A stretch of DNA of 64,000 nt from Bacteroidota bacterium (GCA_022709385.1 JAKLIX010000001.1:124001-188000), one strand, 5' to 3'. Counted from the first letter of the stretch, positions 26,955 to 36,498 are shown. Translations and numbers: made by a program. The notes: generated by a model from the letters alone, not told the origin.

Positions 26955-28127
26955 TCATTGATTATCCCTGTTATCTGAAAGTGAGAAATATGGGGTATTA
27001 AAAAATTGCTTTTTAAACCATATTTCAAAGGCAGGATCCAAAAATTCAAATCTGCCATCGACTTCCTGAATGATATCATTATTGATCAGGATGGTTTTAT
27101 TTTTACTGACATTTCTGGGAGTACCAATTTTATAGGCCGACATAACTGCCACACTGCTAAACTTGTACTCGCCTTTTGCTACAGCTTTTAGAAGATTTAA
27201 TTGAGTCGTACTCAGGTTTTCGACTTCATGTTGGTAAAGTGGGCTATTCGCCTGTATCAATTCGATGAATCCTGCTTCAACCTCGGATATAGTAGTCTGA
27301 ATATCAGTACGAATCCATGTATAATGAGATAGTTGTTGGACATACCAGGAGTGATTTTTCATTAGCTTGGGAATGATAGCTGCAAGCGATTCGTCAATTT
27401 GTTTGCCGCTTATTTTAAAACTCTCAATGATGAAACTTATCCATTTTGAGGTTTCTATTTTTGGAAGCAACATAATATCCCCGAAACGGTAGAATGGTTT
27501 TGACGGACTGTTAAAAATGCCGGACATCATATGACGTTTGCTGCCGTAAAGACAGTAGGTGACATTTTTCTGCCTTTGCCACACCGCCCGCATTTTCTTT
27601 TCAAAACTTTCAAAATCAGGGAAAGCAGCCAGGTTTTGAAACTCATCGAGGCAAATAATCATTTTGATTTCCCTCTCAATGGCGATGACTTCCGGTAGGT
27701 TAAGGATTTCATCACTGTGCTTTTTCAACTCTGACCAATCAAAACTGATACTGAAATCAGTAACGGGATCCATCCCGATATTTATTTTAGGGATAATCTT
27801 TTTAAAAAGATCTTTCCCACTGTTCAACCATTCTTGCCATTTGGGAGTAGAAGCTTTAATCACTTCTTTTGCAAATCCTTCGAGAAAAGCTTCCTGTGAA
27901 TTATAAGAAAACAAGTCAATGTTTACGGTTTTTGTCTTTCTCCCGTCTGAATTTATTTCAAGTAAAACTTTTTCCACCAGAGAAGATTTTCCCCAACGTC
28001 TGGGAGATATGATCATTGTATTTATACCGTTGAGCAAATTGCTCTTCAGCTTTTCAACTTCAGCCTCCCTGTTGGTGAAGGAGGTTTCACTTACAGTATT
28101 GCCGTAAATAAAAGGTGATTTTTGCAT
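26955..28127 (-). CDS. AAA ATPase of the archaeal-type ATPase_2 family
   Basis: The 390-residue protein starts with the FTNREAEVEKLKSNLLNG block seen before the P-loop in this STAND-related family. The Walker A motif is SPRRWGKSSLVEK near residue 45 and Walker B is IICLDEFQN near 155. A sensor-like CLYGSKRHMM follows. The last 80 residues resemble a winged helix (STTQLNLLKAVAKGE ... LINNDIIQEVDGRFEFLDPAFEIWFKK). Members are found near mobile and toxin genes, with unknown function. The gene has its own promoter followed by a double palindrome, which suggests autoregulation through the winged-helix domain. Confidence 0.85.
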   Translation of the reverse strand: MQKSPFIYGNTVSETSFTNREAEVEKLKSNLLNGINTMIISPRRWGKSSLVEKVLLEINSDGRKTKTVNIDLFSYNSQEAFLEGFAKEVIKASTPKWQEWLNSGKDLFKKIIPKINIGMDPVTDFSISFDWSELKKHSDEILNLPEVIAIEREIKMIICLDEFQNLAAFPDFESFEKKMRAVWQRQKNVTYCLYGSKRHMMSGIFNSPSKPFYRFGDIMLLPKIETSKWISFIIESFKISGKQIDESLAAIIPKLMKNHSWYVQQLSHYTWIRTDIQTTISEVEAGFIELIQANSPLYQHEVENLSTTQLNLLKAVAKGEYKFSSVAVMSAYKIGTPRNVSKNKTILINNDIIQEVDGRFEFLDPAFEIWFKKQFFNTPYFSLSDNRDNQ

Positions 28128-28150
28128 AAGTCAGTATTTATCCTTGCATG

Positions 28151-28179
28151 ATACCATTTGGTATAATACCATTTGGTAT
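28151..28179 (-). promoter_or_regulatory. Twin palindromic operator of the ATPase gene
   Basis: Two perfect copies of ATACCATTTGGTAT (28151-28164 and 28166-28179) repeat with a 15-bp period. Each has 6-bp inverted arms around TT. They lie between the -7 element at 28186 and the start codon at 28127, where bound protein would block transcription. Confidence 0.65.
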
Positions 28180-28185
28180 AATACA

Positions 28186-28193
28186 CAAAGGTA
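28186..28193 (-). promoter_or_regulatory. -7 element of the ATPase_2-like gene
   Basis: The minus strand reads TACCTTTG, a TAnnTTTG match immediately upstream of the twin palindrome. Confidence 0.6.
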
Positions 28194-28203
28194 TAAAAAT
28201 TAT

Positions 28204-28278
28204 CTTCCTGAACTACTACAACCACATTTTTACAAGGAGAGCTTTATCCAAACTGACAGGCATCAATGAAAGCCTCTT
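28204..28278 (+). pseudogene. Remnant of a second hicB
   Basis: These 75 bp align without gaps to 29041-29115 inside hicB and translate to FLNYYNHIFTRRALSKLTG-like sequence apart from base changes. There is no start or upstream half, and 105 bp that follow in the intact gene are missing. Confidence 0.75.
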
Positions 28279-28279
28279 C

Positions 28280-28390
28280 AGCCGGCATCGGAACGATCAT
28301 CCTTATACTTTTTCCCTTCTGCCTTAAAAAAATAAAGCTTTGATATTCAAGGCTTTATTTGTTTGACTGGTGGTGTCGACTGGAATTGAA
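28280..28390 (+). repeat. Copy of the hicB terminator and tRNA-Phe 3' end
   Basis: These 111 bp align without gaps to 29221-29331. They include a slightly decayed copy of the hairpin (28329-28361) and an identical 23-nt copy of the 3' end of tRNA-Phe with its CCA (28368-28390). Similarity stops abruptly in the T-arm. This looks like an attachment-site duplication left by an earlier integration or tandem duplication. Confidence 0.75.
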
Positions 28391-28594
28391 TAAATTTCTC
28401 GGTAGGCTTCTCAATGTGTTTATATTATCTGAATATCAGGCGGTTACAAAGTTTTCATTTTCATCATTTCCCAATATTGAGGAATATTTCGCACCATTTC
28501 TGGCACATATGCAGAGTGAGTCAATAAATATTTCGTAGTTTATTTTCAGAAAAAAATAATTAGCTCTGTGGTTAGGGAAAGGTATTATTTGTAT
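28391..28594. other. Gene-free stretch upstream of hicAB
   Basis: It is AT-rich and has no credible gene. An imperfect palindrome AATATTGAGGAATATT lies near 28473-28488 but too far from the hicA promoter to be a clear operator. Confidence 0.35.
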
Positions 28595-28602
28595 TACCTT
28601 TG
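28595..28602 (+). promoter_or_regulatory. -7 element of hicAB
   Basis: TACCTTTG matches TAnnTTTG 17 bp before the hicA ATG, giving a leader of about 10 nt. A TTTG at 28588-28591 is too close to be the -33 element. Confidence 0.6.
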
Positions 28603-28618
28603 TGAAAAGTTTGCCTGA

Positions 28619-28804
28619 ATGAAGGTTAAGGAGGTAATCAAAATCATTGAGAAAAATGGCTGGACGATGGTCGCCCAAAAAGGGAGTCATCGGCAGTACA
28701 AAAATCCTGATATCCCAGGTAGGGTGACTATCTCTGGCAATCTGAATGATGATATCCCGAAAGGAACCTTAAACTCAATTATAAAACAGGCAGGATTAAT
28801 ATAA
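28619..28804 (+). CDS. hicA: HicA-type mRNA interferase toxin
   Basis: The 61-residue protein has the HicA double-stranded-RNA-binding-like fold, with VKEVIKIIEKNGWTMV, the catalytic histidine in QKGSHRQY, and the end DDIPKGTLNSIIKQAGL. HicA toxins cleave mRNA when not bound by HicB. The length is normal. hicB follows after 12 bp. The pair sits next to tRNA-Phe between two copies of the hicB-end/tRNA-end repeat. Confidence 0.92.
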   Translation: MKVKEVIKIIEKNGWTMVAQKGSHRQYKNPDIPGRVTISGNLNDDIPKGTLNSIIKQAGLI

Positions 28805-28816
28805 AGGAGAAGCAAA

Positions 28817-29221
28817 ATGGAAAAGGTCGTCGTCATTATCGAAAAATCAAACACAGGTTATTCAGCCTATCTTCCTGAACTTCCAGGGTGTGTGAGCACC
28901 GCTGCTACTATCGATGAAATAAAAGCTAATATTTCTGAAGCTATCAGCTTTCACCTGGAAGGAATGGCGGAGGATAAGCTTCCAATACCATCCCAATTTA
29001 AGAAACACTATAGCCTTCAATATTCTTTTGATGTGGAAACCTTCCTGAACTACTACAACCACATTTTTACGAGGAGAGCCTTATCCAAACTGACAGGCAT
29101 CAATGAAAGCCTCTTAAGCCAGTATGCCTCCGGATATAAGCATCCCCGTCCGGCCCAGTCGAAGAAGATTGAGGCCGGGCTTCACCGGCTGGCGAATGAG
29201 TTGTTGCAGATCACACTTTAA
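28817..29221 (+). CDS. hicB: HicB-type antitoxin
   Basis: The 134-residue protein has the partial RNase H-like antitoxin domain in its first 60 residues (VVVIIEKSNTGYSAYLPELPG ... TIDEIKANISEAISFHLEGM) and a helix-turn-helix-like C-terminus (ALSKLTGINESLLSQYASG, then PRPAQSKKIEAGLHRL) that should bind the operon promoter. It would neutralise HicA and autoregulate. The last 60 codons overlap the segment that is duplicated upstream at 28204-28278. An intrinsic terminator follows 49 bp after the stop. Confidence 0.92.
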   Translation: MEKVVVIIEKSNTGYSAYLPELPGCVSTAATIDEIKANISEAISFHLEGMAEDKLPIPSQFKKHYSLQYSFDVETFLNYYNHIFTRRALSKLTGINESLLSQYASGYKHPRPAQSKKIEAGLHRLANELLQITL

Positions 29222-29269
29222 GCCGGCATCGGAACGATCATCCTTATACTTTTTCCCTTCTGCCTTAAA

Positions 29270-29302
29270 CAAATAAAGCCTTGATATTCAAGGCTTTATT
29301 TG
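29270..29302. terminator. Bidirectional intrinsic terminator
   Basis: CAAATAAAGCCTTGA, loop TAT and TCAAGGCTTTATTTG make a perfect 15-bp stem. It serves hicAB from the left and tRNA-Phe, on the minus strand, from the right; both sides are T-rich on the outgoing strand. Confidence 0.85.
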
Positions 29303-29308
29303 TTTGTC

Positions 29309-29384
<76 letters not shown>

Positions 29385-29512
29385 TGGTAAAGGAATGCAA
29401 AGGTACAAAATAAACCTGAATAGGCAAAATATTTTTAACCTGAAGTGATGATTGGATTAAGCTGATGAATATCAATAAGATAACATAGAAACTACCGTCG
29501 GAACGGAAGGGA

Positions 29513-31912
29513 TTAAAACCATGGGTTGTACGATCCGTTGCAGTCGCCGTAACAAATACAGTGCAAATGATGGATATGATTGACATATCCGTTCAGTTCC
29601 AGCACGGGTTGTTCGAAGTACCAGTCGCCGGCCGGAAAGGCGGACAACTGGCCGGTGAATTTTTTGGAGATCATTAAAGCGTCGATGGCGTTGACAACAG
29701 CGTTTTGGTCCACGTCGGCGGCGATGAAGTACAATCCTGTAAGGGTGGTCAGGTGGACAAAATGCCGGAGCGCGACGAGGGCATCGGTGGCATTCACGCC
29801 GCCTCCGGCATCTCCTGCAATGGGCACAAGCTGGTAGGTTCCGTTCGGAAGATCGTCAAAAAAGTAGGTTCCGTCGGGTTGGGTCATGGTCGTTGCCACC
29901 AGGTTACCCTGTCCGTCGAGCAGGTTGATATACGTATAGGGCATCCCGGTATTGCCGGCATTCTGGTATGCCAGCACCCCTGAAAGGGTGTTCCACTGCA
30001 GGCCATTGATCTGGATCACCAGGGTATCGGCATCGCAGTCGTTGGAAGCGATCAGTGTGACTGTATAGCTGCCCGGCAGGAACTGATGCTGGGGTTCGGC
30101 TTCGGTGCTGTAGCTGCCATCACCGAAATCCCATAAATACTGACCGGCATTGACGGAAGAATTGGTAAAGCTGGCCATGTTGTTTTGCAGGGTATAGGCG
30201 GCCATGGCCGTTACTTCGAACAGGTTATCGTGCCATACGGAATCGAATATGCCCTGACTCAGGTTGTAATAACTGCCCGAAGCATTGGTTTGCAGGGCAA
30301 TGGCCCTGACCATATACGTGAACGTACCGCTGTCTGCCAGGCAGGAGTCTGTATAAAACGGGATGACGACCGGATCGGGGGTGATCCTTGTGTATTCCTG
30401 ATCTGTGATGTATTTGCGGTAAATATAATATCCAAGCACATTGTCCGGGGAAGGGCTCCAGGTAAGAACGGTATGGTTGGTGTTCATCACGGCCAGCAGG
30501 TTTGTGGGAGGGGCCAGGACATCGTTTCTGAGGGTGGGATCACCCATCAGGGCGATGTGAATAAACCTGGCACCGTATCCGGCATAGTACAGGCCGCTGT
30601 TATTCTGTGACACCAGGGTGCTGTAACCGATGGGTTCACCCAGTCCCATATGGTGAAACTGCCAGTGGGGCCTTCCGCTCCAGGCATCGGTGAGCATGCT
30701 TCCCTGGGCCAGGGGCGCCCGCAGGAAGTTGTTGTTGGAATCCCAGTCGCCGAAATAACTACCGAAGAGGATGGTAAACACGCCCTGCAGGTTTGATGCG
30801 GCAAAATTGGTCGTATTTCCGATGCCTCCGGCGCTTGTGTAGGATCCTCCTCCACAGCCGTAGCTCCAGAGGTAACTGTTTCCTGTCATGCTGGTGAAAT
30901 AATCCGCTGCACTCACATTGGCGGGACTCACAAGAGGCCCGAAACTTTTCCACCCGCTGGCGGCAAAGGCCTCACCGCTGAAATAGCCGAAGTTGTCGTC
31001 GATGACGGCTCTCACGACGGGAGTGAATGCTTTATGGCGGTACTGGTGATTTTTATCGAGATAATTATTCAGCAACTGCTGTTCAGAGGATGAAAAAGCG
31101 GGCATATTCGCCAGGTCCACCCGGCCTGTCATCAAATCAGTATTGCTGGGAAGGATGCTCTGGTCGAATTTGCCGTCGCCGGGAATATTGTGGTTGCGTG
31201 AGCTCGAGGCAGAGGTGTTGTTGATGGTCACATCCGTCCACACACCGTCCACATCCGCATAATAGACATCGGCCGGCCAGGCGCCCTGGTGGTCGGAATG
31301 CCCGTCGGGATTGATATTGCCGCTGTAAGGTACGGGTACATGCCCAAATAGGAAGACCGCTTTCGTATTGGCCGGGTCAAGGTTATAGGTATTCAGGATC
31401 AGTGTTTTGATGCTGCCGGCGGCTGCGGTTCTTGAGACATTGTGCCGGATCACGGTCCAGCCGTCACCGGCCAGGTCTTCTTCCAGTCTCGACAGTCCGG
31501 CAGCACAAAAGGAAACACAGGTATTGTCTACCAGCAGGATGAGTTTCCCCCGGTTTTCAACGGGCGGGACTGCAATGCCACTGAGGATATACCCGTAACC
31601 GGTGTAATTGGAAGCTGATCGTATCAGTCTGTATTCATATGCAATCCCGGCTGAGACCGTTTGGTCGGTATATTGGTTGATATTCCCTGCCAGGCTTGCA
31701 AGCGGCCCCGTCCAGTACTGCTCATGCTTCAGCTTGCGGAAAACCTGATACTGCGTGGCCCCGGCATTGTTTACCCAGTTCAGGGTGATACGGGGCGGAT
31801 TGGCCTGTACGGTGGCTGACAATTCCACACTGACATCACGGCAGGTCTGGGCTCCGGCATGCCAGGCAGTCAATAGTGGAATAATAAAAGTAAAGAGTAA
31901 TAACCTATTCAT
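29513..31912 (-). CDS. Secreted gingipain-fold protein, probably inactive, with terminal dockerin-like module
   Basis: The start was moved to ATG 31912, where MNRLLLFTFIIPLLTAWHAGAQ is a signal peptide; the frame is open to 31981. After an FN3-like domain, residues 110-430 follow the C25 (gingipain-like) caspase fold: LILLVDN, AVFLFGHVPVPY, PADVYYADVDG, TGRVDLANMPAF and HIALMGDPTLR. Where active relatives in this cluster have HRDHG and NCLTG, this protein reads YGCGGGSY and FGSYFGDW, so the catalytic pair seems lost. A second FN3 and a PKD domain (YLWDFGDGS) follow, then the Ig-like plus dockerin-like module from about 640 to the last residue (GDCNGSYNPWF). There is no T9SS sorting domain. 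Confidence 0.75.
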   Translation of the reverse strand: MNRLLLFTFIIPLLTAWHAGAQTCRDVSVELSATVQANPPRITLNWVNNAGATQYQVFRKLKHEQYWTGPLASLAGNINQYTDQTVSAGIAYEYRLIRSASNYTGYGYILSGIAVPPVENRGKLILLVDNTCVSFCAAGLSRLEEDLAGDGWTVIRHNVSRTAAAGSIKTLILNTYNLDPANTKAVFLFGHVPVPYSGNINPDGHSDHQGAWPADVYYADVDGVWTDVTINNTSASSSRNHNIPGDGKFDQSILPSNTDLMTGRVDLANMPAFSSSEQQLLNNYLDKNHQYRHKAFTPVVRAVIDDNFGYFSGEAFAASGWKSFGPLVSPANVSAADYFTSMTGNSYLWSYGCGGGSYTSAGGIGNTTNFAASNLQGVFTILFGSYFGDWDSNNNFLRAPLAQGSMLTDAWSGRPHWQFHHMGLGEPIGYSTLVSQNNSGLYYAGYGARFIHIALMGDPTLRNDVLAPPTNLLAVMNTNHTVLTWSPSPDNVLGYYIYRKYITDQEYTRITPDPVVIPFYTDSCLADSGTFTYMVRAIALQTNASGSYYNLSQGIFDSVWHDNLFEVTAMAAYTLQNNMASFTNSSVNAGQYLWDFGDGSYSTEAEPQHQFLPGSYTVTLIASNDCDADTLVIQINGLQWNTLSGVLAYQNAGNTGMPYTYINLLDGQGNLVATTMTQPDGTYFFDDLPNGTYQLVPIAGDAGGGVNATDALVALRHFVHLTTLTGLYFIAADVDQNAVVNAIDALMISKKFTGQLSAFPAGDWYFEQPVLELNGYVNHIHHLHCICYGDCNGSYNPWF

Positions 31913-32093
31913 AATTAATGCTTTAATAGGTTCTGAAACAAAATCTTTAAAATGAATGCTAAAAATAATGAAATCCGTCAATCAACCTCAAAGATGAGAT
32001 TAATTAATCATCATTATTTCTGAAAGCGTGTACGGGCACCAGCTTTTCCGGCGACCCATGAAAAGCATGTGTCACACCGGTTCCGTCCTGCTT

Positions 32094-35000
32094 TTATTTG
32101 CCTGTGAGAAGCACTTTTCTGTAGAAAGTCCGGTTTCCGGTTTCAATCTGCAGCAGGTAATATCCTTCAGCCTGGTCAGAGAGGTCGAGCAGGTGAGTAT
32201 GCTGAGCACCGGCCTCGAAGGACCATTCCCTGATGGCGGTACCTGTGGTTGTGAAGGCTTTTATCCTGATGCCGGCTGCAGTTGCATCTTTCAGGCTAAG
32301 GGTGATCAATCCGTTTCCGGGATTGGGGAAGAGCATGATGGTTGCGTCGCCGGAAACATCATCCAGTCCGATGCAGGGATCCACAAAGATCGGCTGGGAG
32401 GCTGTATTGCTGCAACCGTTTCCGTCGGTCCAGGTATAGGCGATATTCCAGGTTCCTGCTCCTGCTGTTGCAGGGGAGAAGCTGTTATTGCTGACGCCGG
32501 TTCCGGTGAATGTACCTCCTGCCGGAACTCCGCCGCTGAGGGTGAATGGGCTTGCATTGACGCATACATTGCTCAGGGGGTTGAGGGTCACATTGGGTTT
32601 GGGCAGCACCGTAAACGACAGTGCAGAGGAATAATCACTTGAACCACAGGCATTGGTTGCCCTGACCTGCAGGGTGGCATTGCCGCTGAAGGCTGCATTC
32701 CAGTTGATCCAGGCGGAGGTTCCGGAACCGTTTGCATTGCCGGCGGCGGCAGGAGTCAGCAGCCAGTTGTAGGTTACGGCTCCCGTTACGGCTGTGGTCG
32801 AAGCCAGGATGCTGCCGCTTCCTTGGCAGACCTGTGTTTGCGAGGCGGTCGGACTTGCCGGAGTGACAGGGATGCTGTTTACATTCACCACCACGGTGGA
32901 AATCACCGCCTGGTTGTTTTGGTCGGTGACTGTGACGGTATAAGTGGTGGTTGTGGTCGGGCTGGCCACGGGATTTGCAAGGGTGGCATTATTCAGGCTG
33001 GCAGCAGGTGCCCACTGATAGGTGAAGGGTTGCATGCCGCCGGTACTGTTGACAGAGAGCTGGGCGGTATTACCGAGGCAGATGGTGGCAGGAGAGGCGA
33101 GGGCAGTGACCTGCAGGGGAATGGCTCCGAAGGGCGGGAAGATGATATAATCGATCCAGGCTGCGTCAGAACCGCCGGTTTGCCAGCCGTCTTTGGAATA
33201 CGTCCACTGGAAGGTATGGCTGCCGGTAGCCACGGGAAACACTACGCGTCCCCAGGCCACATTGCCGCTCCACTGGCCCTTGAGCTCCCCGTCGATGAAA
33301 AACTTCAGGTAATCATAATTGGCTTCTGACGATACCCTGCGGTAGAAGGAAATGGAATCATTGGCCACCACATCCATGGAAATACTGAGGGTGGTGCTGG
33401 CATTGTTCCCGATTGTTCCAGACCTGGCACAGTATTGTCCTTCGTATGGATTGCTGGTGGTGATGGTCCAGGGTACATTGCTGTTGTTGATCCAGGGGTA
33501 ATGGGTAAAGGTGTTGGATTCCCAGTCTTCCGCCACAATGCCGATGGTCTGGATGAAATATTTGACAGTCTGATAACTGCCTGAAGCGGCTGTGAAGGTG
33601 AAAGGAATGTTATCACCCTGCATGGCAAAAGGAGATACCTGGATGGTGAAAGTGGCGGTTTTTTGTCCGTTTGCCGCGATGGTATCCAGGTTGATCTGGG
33701 CGGTGAGGATCTGAACGCTGGTATCTGCCGAAACCAGGCCGCTGATGGTGTTGACGGCTTCACAATGACCTGAGTTCAGGGTAGTGATGATCACACTGAC
33801 GGTTTCACCGGGATCGAGTCTGCCGTTATTGTTACCGAGCGGATCGCTGATCTGTATGGTTCCGGTTTTCAGGTCGGGAGCAAAGAGGTGCAGGGTGGAG
33901 TAGCTGGTCCAGGTATCCGTTCCGTTGGTCGCGGTCAGGGTGAGCGACACCGGGTAGTTGTCGGTAATCACGGGGGCCACTGTCAGGGCGAAGGCATCGT
34001 TTAAGGACACACTTCCGGCCGGAGGAATATCTCCGAAAACTTCCGTACCATCGGTAATGGTAACGGCAGGGTCTGCACACTGCAGGGTAACCGTTGTATT
34101 TGCCGACACCAGGACGCCCACGTTTTTCATGCTGACATTCAGCAGGATGTTTTCTCCAAAATCGGCCTGTCCGTTGTTGTTGCCATTGATGTCATTCACG
34201 GCAACCTGATCTTTGATAACATAGGGTCCGGTGGGAGGGATGACGAGCACCTGTCCTTCGTAGCGGTAGTAATTCTGTAAGGTAACCACCACATCGATCA
34301 CATCCGGCGGAAGCTGGTTACCGGGGATGCTGATGGTTACGGGGCTTCCCGTACCGGTGGCTGTTCCCAGGATCTCTCCGTTCAGCGACAGGCAGATCAG
34401 CGAACCGGGATTGGCTGTGACATCGAAGCTGGTAACGCTGGCATAGATCACCGGGTCGTGGTTGACGGTGAGGCTTTGCGGCATTTCGCTGTAGACCGTC
34501 AGAAAAGCGTCGCCATGGTGGTGGAAGAGATTATAGGTTACTTCCTTATTGCTTGAATTGTAGGGCCATGATGACTGTTGCAGGAAGTATTTTCCGGCGG
34601 CATTTCCGAAAGCCGGAAGGATGCCCCTTTCTGTGGGGGTACTGCCGTAAGCAGGCATGAATTCGGGCCAGAGGTTGTCATAGACACCCCAGATATACGC
34701 ATCATTTACGAAAGAATAAGAGACTTCCGAAGCTGCGATAATGCCAAGGGCTCCGCTGGGTTGGTTATTGTATGTGTAACGGTGAAATTTTTCGGCGAAC
34801 ACTTCCGAACCGTGATTGTATTTACCGGTCAGGCAGTTGATCGACATGATAAAGCTGAGGTCGGTATTGGTAAGGTCGCTGATTTCTGTACTGGTGTATG
34901 CGGGTTCTCCCCATCCGGCTTCAAAGCCATGGTCACGGTGCTGCAACATAAAGGCACCTTCATTCAGGGCGCTTGTAACCATGGCAGGCGTTCCGCCCGA

Positions 35001-36386
35001 CCATCCGCCGAGGGATTGGGGTGTGGCAGGGATATAATTTAATCCGGAAGGACCGAAATAGTTAATGACCGTGTTGGTGTTGGTTGCAGTGGACCAGGGA
35101 TCCACCGATGGATTTCCGTCGTAAATGGCATTGATCCTGACGGGTGTTTTCCCAAGGGAGTTTTCCCAGAAGCCCCTGATCACCTCGGAACATACCTGGA
35201 ACCAACGTTCCGTCTGCCATCCCAGCGCAGTTACGGGATTGTTGTAGAAACCGGGATTTACCGGAGGATTTCTCTCATAATCAATGAATTTCCTGACCAT
35301 TACCTCGAGTTGGGCGGCATTTTGAGCCGTCATCCTTGCCATGACAATGTCGGGCATGTCATCGCTGTTGACATCTCCGTAGATATTGTCGGAAACACAA
35401 TAGCTGTCCCATATGGGAGAAGTGATGGTATTGGCGGCATTGGTGCCGTAATCTCCGATCAGCAGGCAGGCGACCGGCGGGATGGTCCACGTATTGAAAG
35501 CGTTGTTCAGGTAGGTTTCGATCGCTGTAGTGGTATTTCCGCCCACATCGGCCAGGGTTTTAATCCCTGTGATGATGCCCTGTTTTGTCCGGAATTCTTT
35601 GATACTGTCTGCCCACTGGGAGAAATATGCATCATTGGGAACGATGATCAGATATTCGAAACCATCGTCTTCGGTATTCACCATATGCTTGTTATAGTTC
35701 ACCTTTGGCAGCATGGCAGCATTCAGGAGCATGTCCTGCAACAGGGGATCAAACCAGCGGCTGCGCAGTCGGTTGTCACCGAACTGTCCGTTGCCGCCAT
35801 GAAAGTTTACCCTGGCACGGACATGCTTATAAACTGTAAGGGTTTTACTTACGGGATTATATTGAAAAGGTGTGATGCCGAGCATGACCACATCCACGCC
35901 GCGTATGTTACTTTTTTCAGACACTTGGATAAACTGTGCGGGATACAAAGCATCCTGGCTGTAAACTTTCTCGTTTTTCCTGTATTCCAGTCCGTCTTCA
36001 TTTTCTTTGGGTATCCTTGGAGCCGGCGCCACTGCAATATTCGGGATCACCTCCGTCATCACCTCGAGAATTTCGAGACTGGCGATCGCTCCTGCCGGCA
36101 TGGCAATGTAGCGGCCGGTTCCGGGAAGGTTGGGACAGCCTTCGTCATTGGGCAGAAATACGCCCGGTATTTCAAGGGTTTTCATGTTTTCTCCTTCCAC
36201 GGTCAGATCGCCGATGGTGAGCGTGCTAAGGTCAAAACTAACTTCAATGCCCTGTTCATTCATACTGATTACCTGCAAACCTTCACGGTCGCGCTGGTCG
36301 GAATAGGAAATGATTTGCTGGGAATAAGCCTGTATAAACAAACAGCTCGTCAGCAAGGCAAGCAACAGTCGGGTTTTGTTGGTCAT
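32094..36386 (-). CDS. Gingipain-like cysteine peptidase (C25), T9SS cargo
   Basis: The 1430-residue protein has a signal peptide (MTNKTRLLLALLTSCLFIQAYSQ), a propeptide-like region up to about 230, and a C25 catalytic domain with LLIGDYG, HRDHG (His near residue 483) and SINCLTG (Cys near 516), the usual order of the catalytic pair. It is followed by several Ig-like/CARDB domains that begin NGNNNGQADFGEN, a sandwich domain (AEDWESNTFTHYPWINN), a PKD-like stretch, and a type A T9SS sorting domain (MLFPNPGNGLITLSL to RKVLLTGK). Unlike its neighbours it has no dockerin-like module. It is a close paralogue of the next gene. Gingipains are cell-surface proteases; the specificity here is unknown. 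Confidence 0.87.
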   Translation of the reverse strand: MTNKTRLLLALLTSCLFIQAYSQQIISYSDQRDREGLQVISMNEQGIEVSFDLSTLTIGDLTVEGENMKTLEIPGVFLPNDEGCPNLPGTGRYIAMPAGAIASLEILEVMTEVIPNIAVAPAPRIPKENEDGLEYRKNEKVYSQDALYPAQFIQVSEKSNIRGVDVVMLGITPFQYNPVSKTLTVYKHVRARVNFHGGNGQFGDNRLRSRWFDPLLQDMLLNAAMLPKVNYNKHMVNTEDDGFEYLIIVPNDAYFSQWADSIKEFRTKQGIITGIKTLADVGGNTTTAIETYLNNAFNTWTIPPVACLLIGDYGTNAANTITSPIWDSYCVSDNIYGDVNSDDMPDIVMARMTAQNAAQLEVMVRKFIDYERNPPVNPGFYNNPVTALGWQTERWFQVCSEVIRGFWENSLGKTPVRINAIYDGNPSVDPWSTATNTNTVINYFGPSGLNYIPATPQSLGGWSGGTPAMVTSALNEGAFMLQHRDHGFEAGWGEPAYTSTEISDLTNTDLSFIMSINCLTGKYNHGSEVFAEKFHRYTYNNQPSGALGIIAASEVSYSFVNDAYIWGVYDNLWPEFMPAYGSTPTERGILPAFGNAAGKYFLQQSSWPYNSSNKEVTYNLFHHHGDAFLTVYSEMPQSLTVNHDPVIYASVTSFDVTANPGSLICLSLNGEILGTATGTGSPVTISIPGNQLPPDVIDVVVTLQNYYRYEGQVLVIPPTGPYVIKDQVAVNDINGNNNGQADFGENILLNVSMKNVGVLVSANTTVTLQCADPAVTITDGTEVFGDIPPAGSVSLNDAFALTVAPVITDNYPVSLTLTATNGTDTWTSYSTLHLFAPDLKTGTIQISDPLGNNNGRLDPGETVSVIITTLNSGHCEAVNTISGLVSADTSVQILTAQINLDTIAANGQKTATFTIQVSPFAMQGDNIPFTFTAASGSYQTVKYFIQTIGIVAEDWESNTFTHYPWINNSNVPWTITTSNPYEGQYCARSGTIGNNASTTLSISMDVVANDSISFYRRVSSEANYDYLKFFIDGELKGQWSGNVAWGRVVFPVATGSHTFQWTYSKDGWQTGGSDAAWIDYIIFPPFGAIPLQVTALASPATICLGNTAQLSVNSTGGMQPFTYQWAPAASLNNATLANPVASPTTTTTYTVTVTDQNNQAVISTVVVNVNSIPVTPASPTASQTQVCQGSGSILASTTAVTGAVTYNWLLTPAAAGNANGSGTSAWINWNAAFSGNATLQVRATNACGSSDYSSALSFTVLPKPNVTLNPLSNVCVNASPFTLSGGVPAGGTFTGTGVSNNSFSPATAGAGTWNIAYTWTDGNGCSNTASQPIFVDPCIGLDDVSGDATIMLFPNPGNGLITLSLKDATAAGIRIKAFTTTGTAIREWSFEAGAQHTHLLDLSDQAEGYYLLQIETGNRTFYRKVLLTGK

Positions 36387-36490
36387 ATTGTTGGTTTTAA
36401 TATATTAAAACCATCTCCCTTTCAGGATATGGTTTTAAAAATGAATAACTTAATTAAACCGGTCAAACAGCCCTTTCCGGATTGTAAGCA

Positions 36491-36498
36491 CAAAATTA
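36491..36498 (-). promoter_or_regulatory. Putative -7 element for the gingipain-like gene at 36386
   Basis: The minus strand reads TAATTTTG in the 150-bp gap between the two paralogous peptidase genes, giving a leader of about 100 nt. The downstream gene may thus have its own promoter. Confidence 0.45.
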
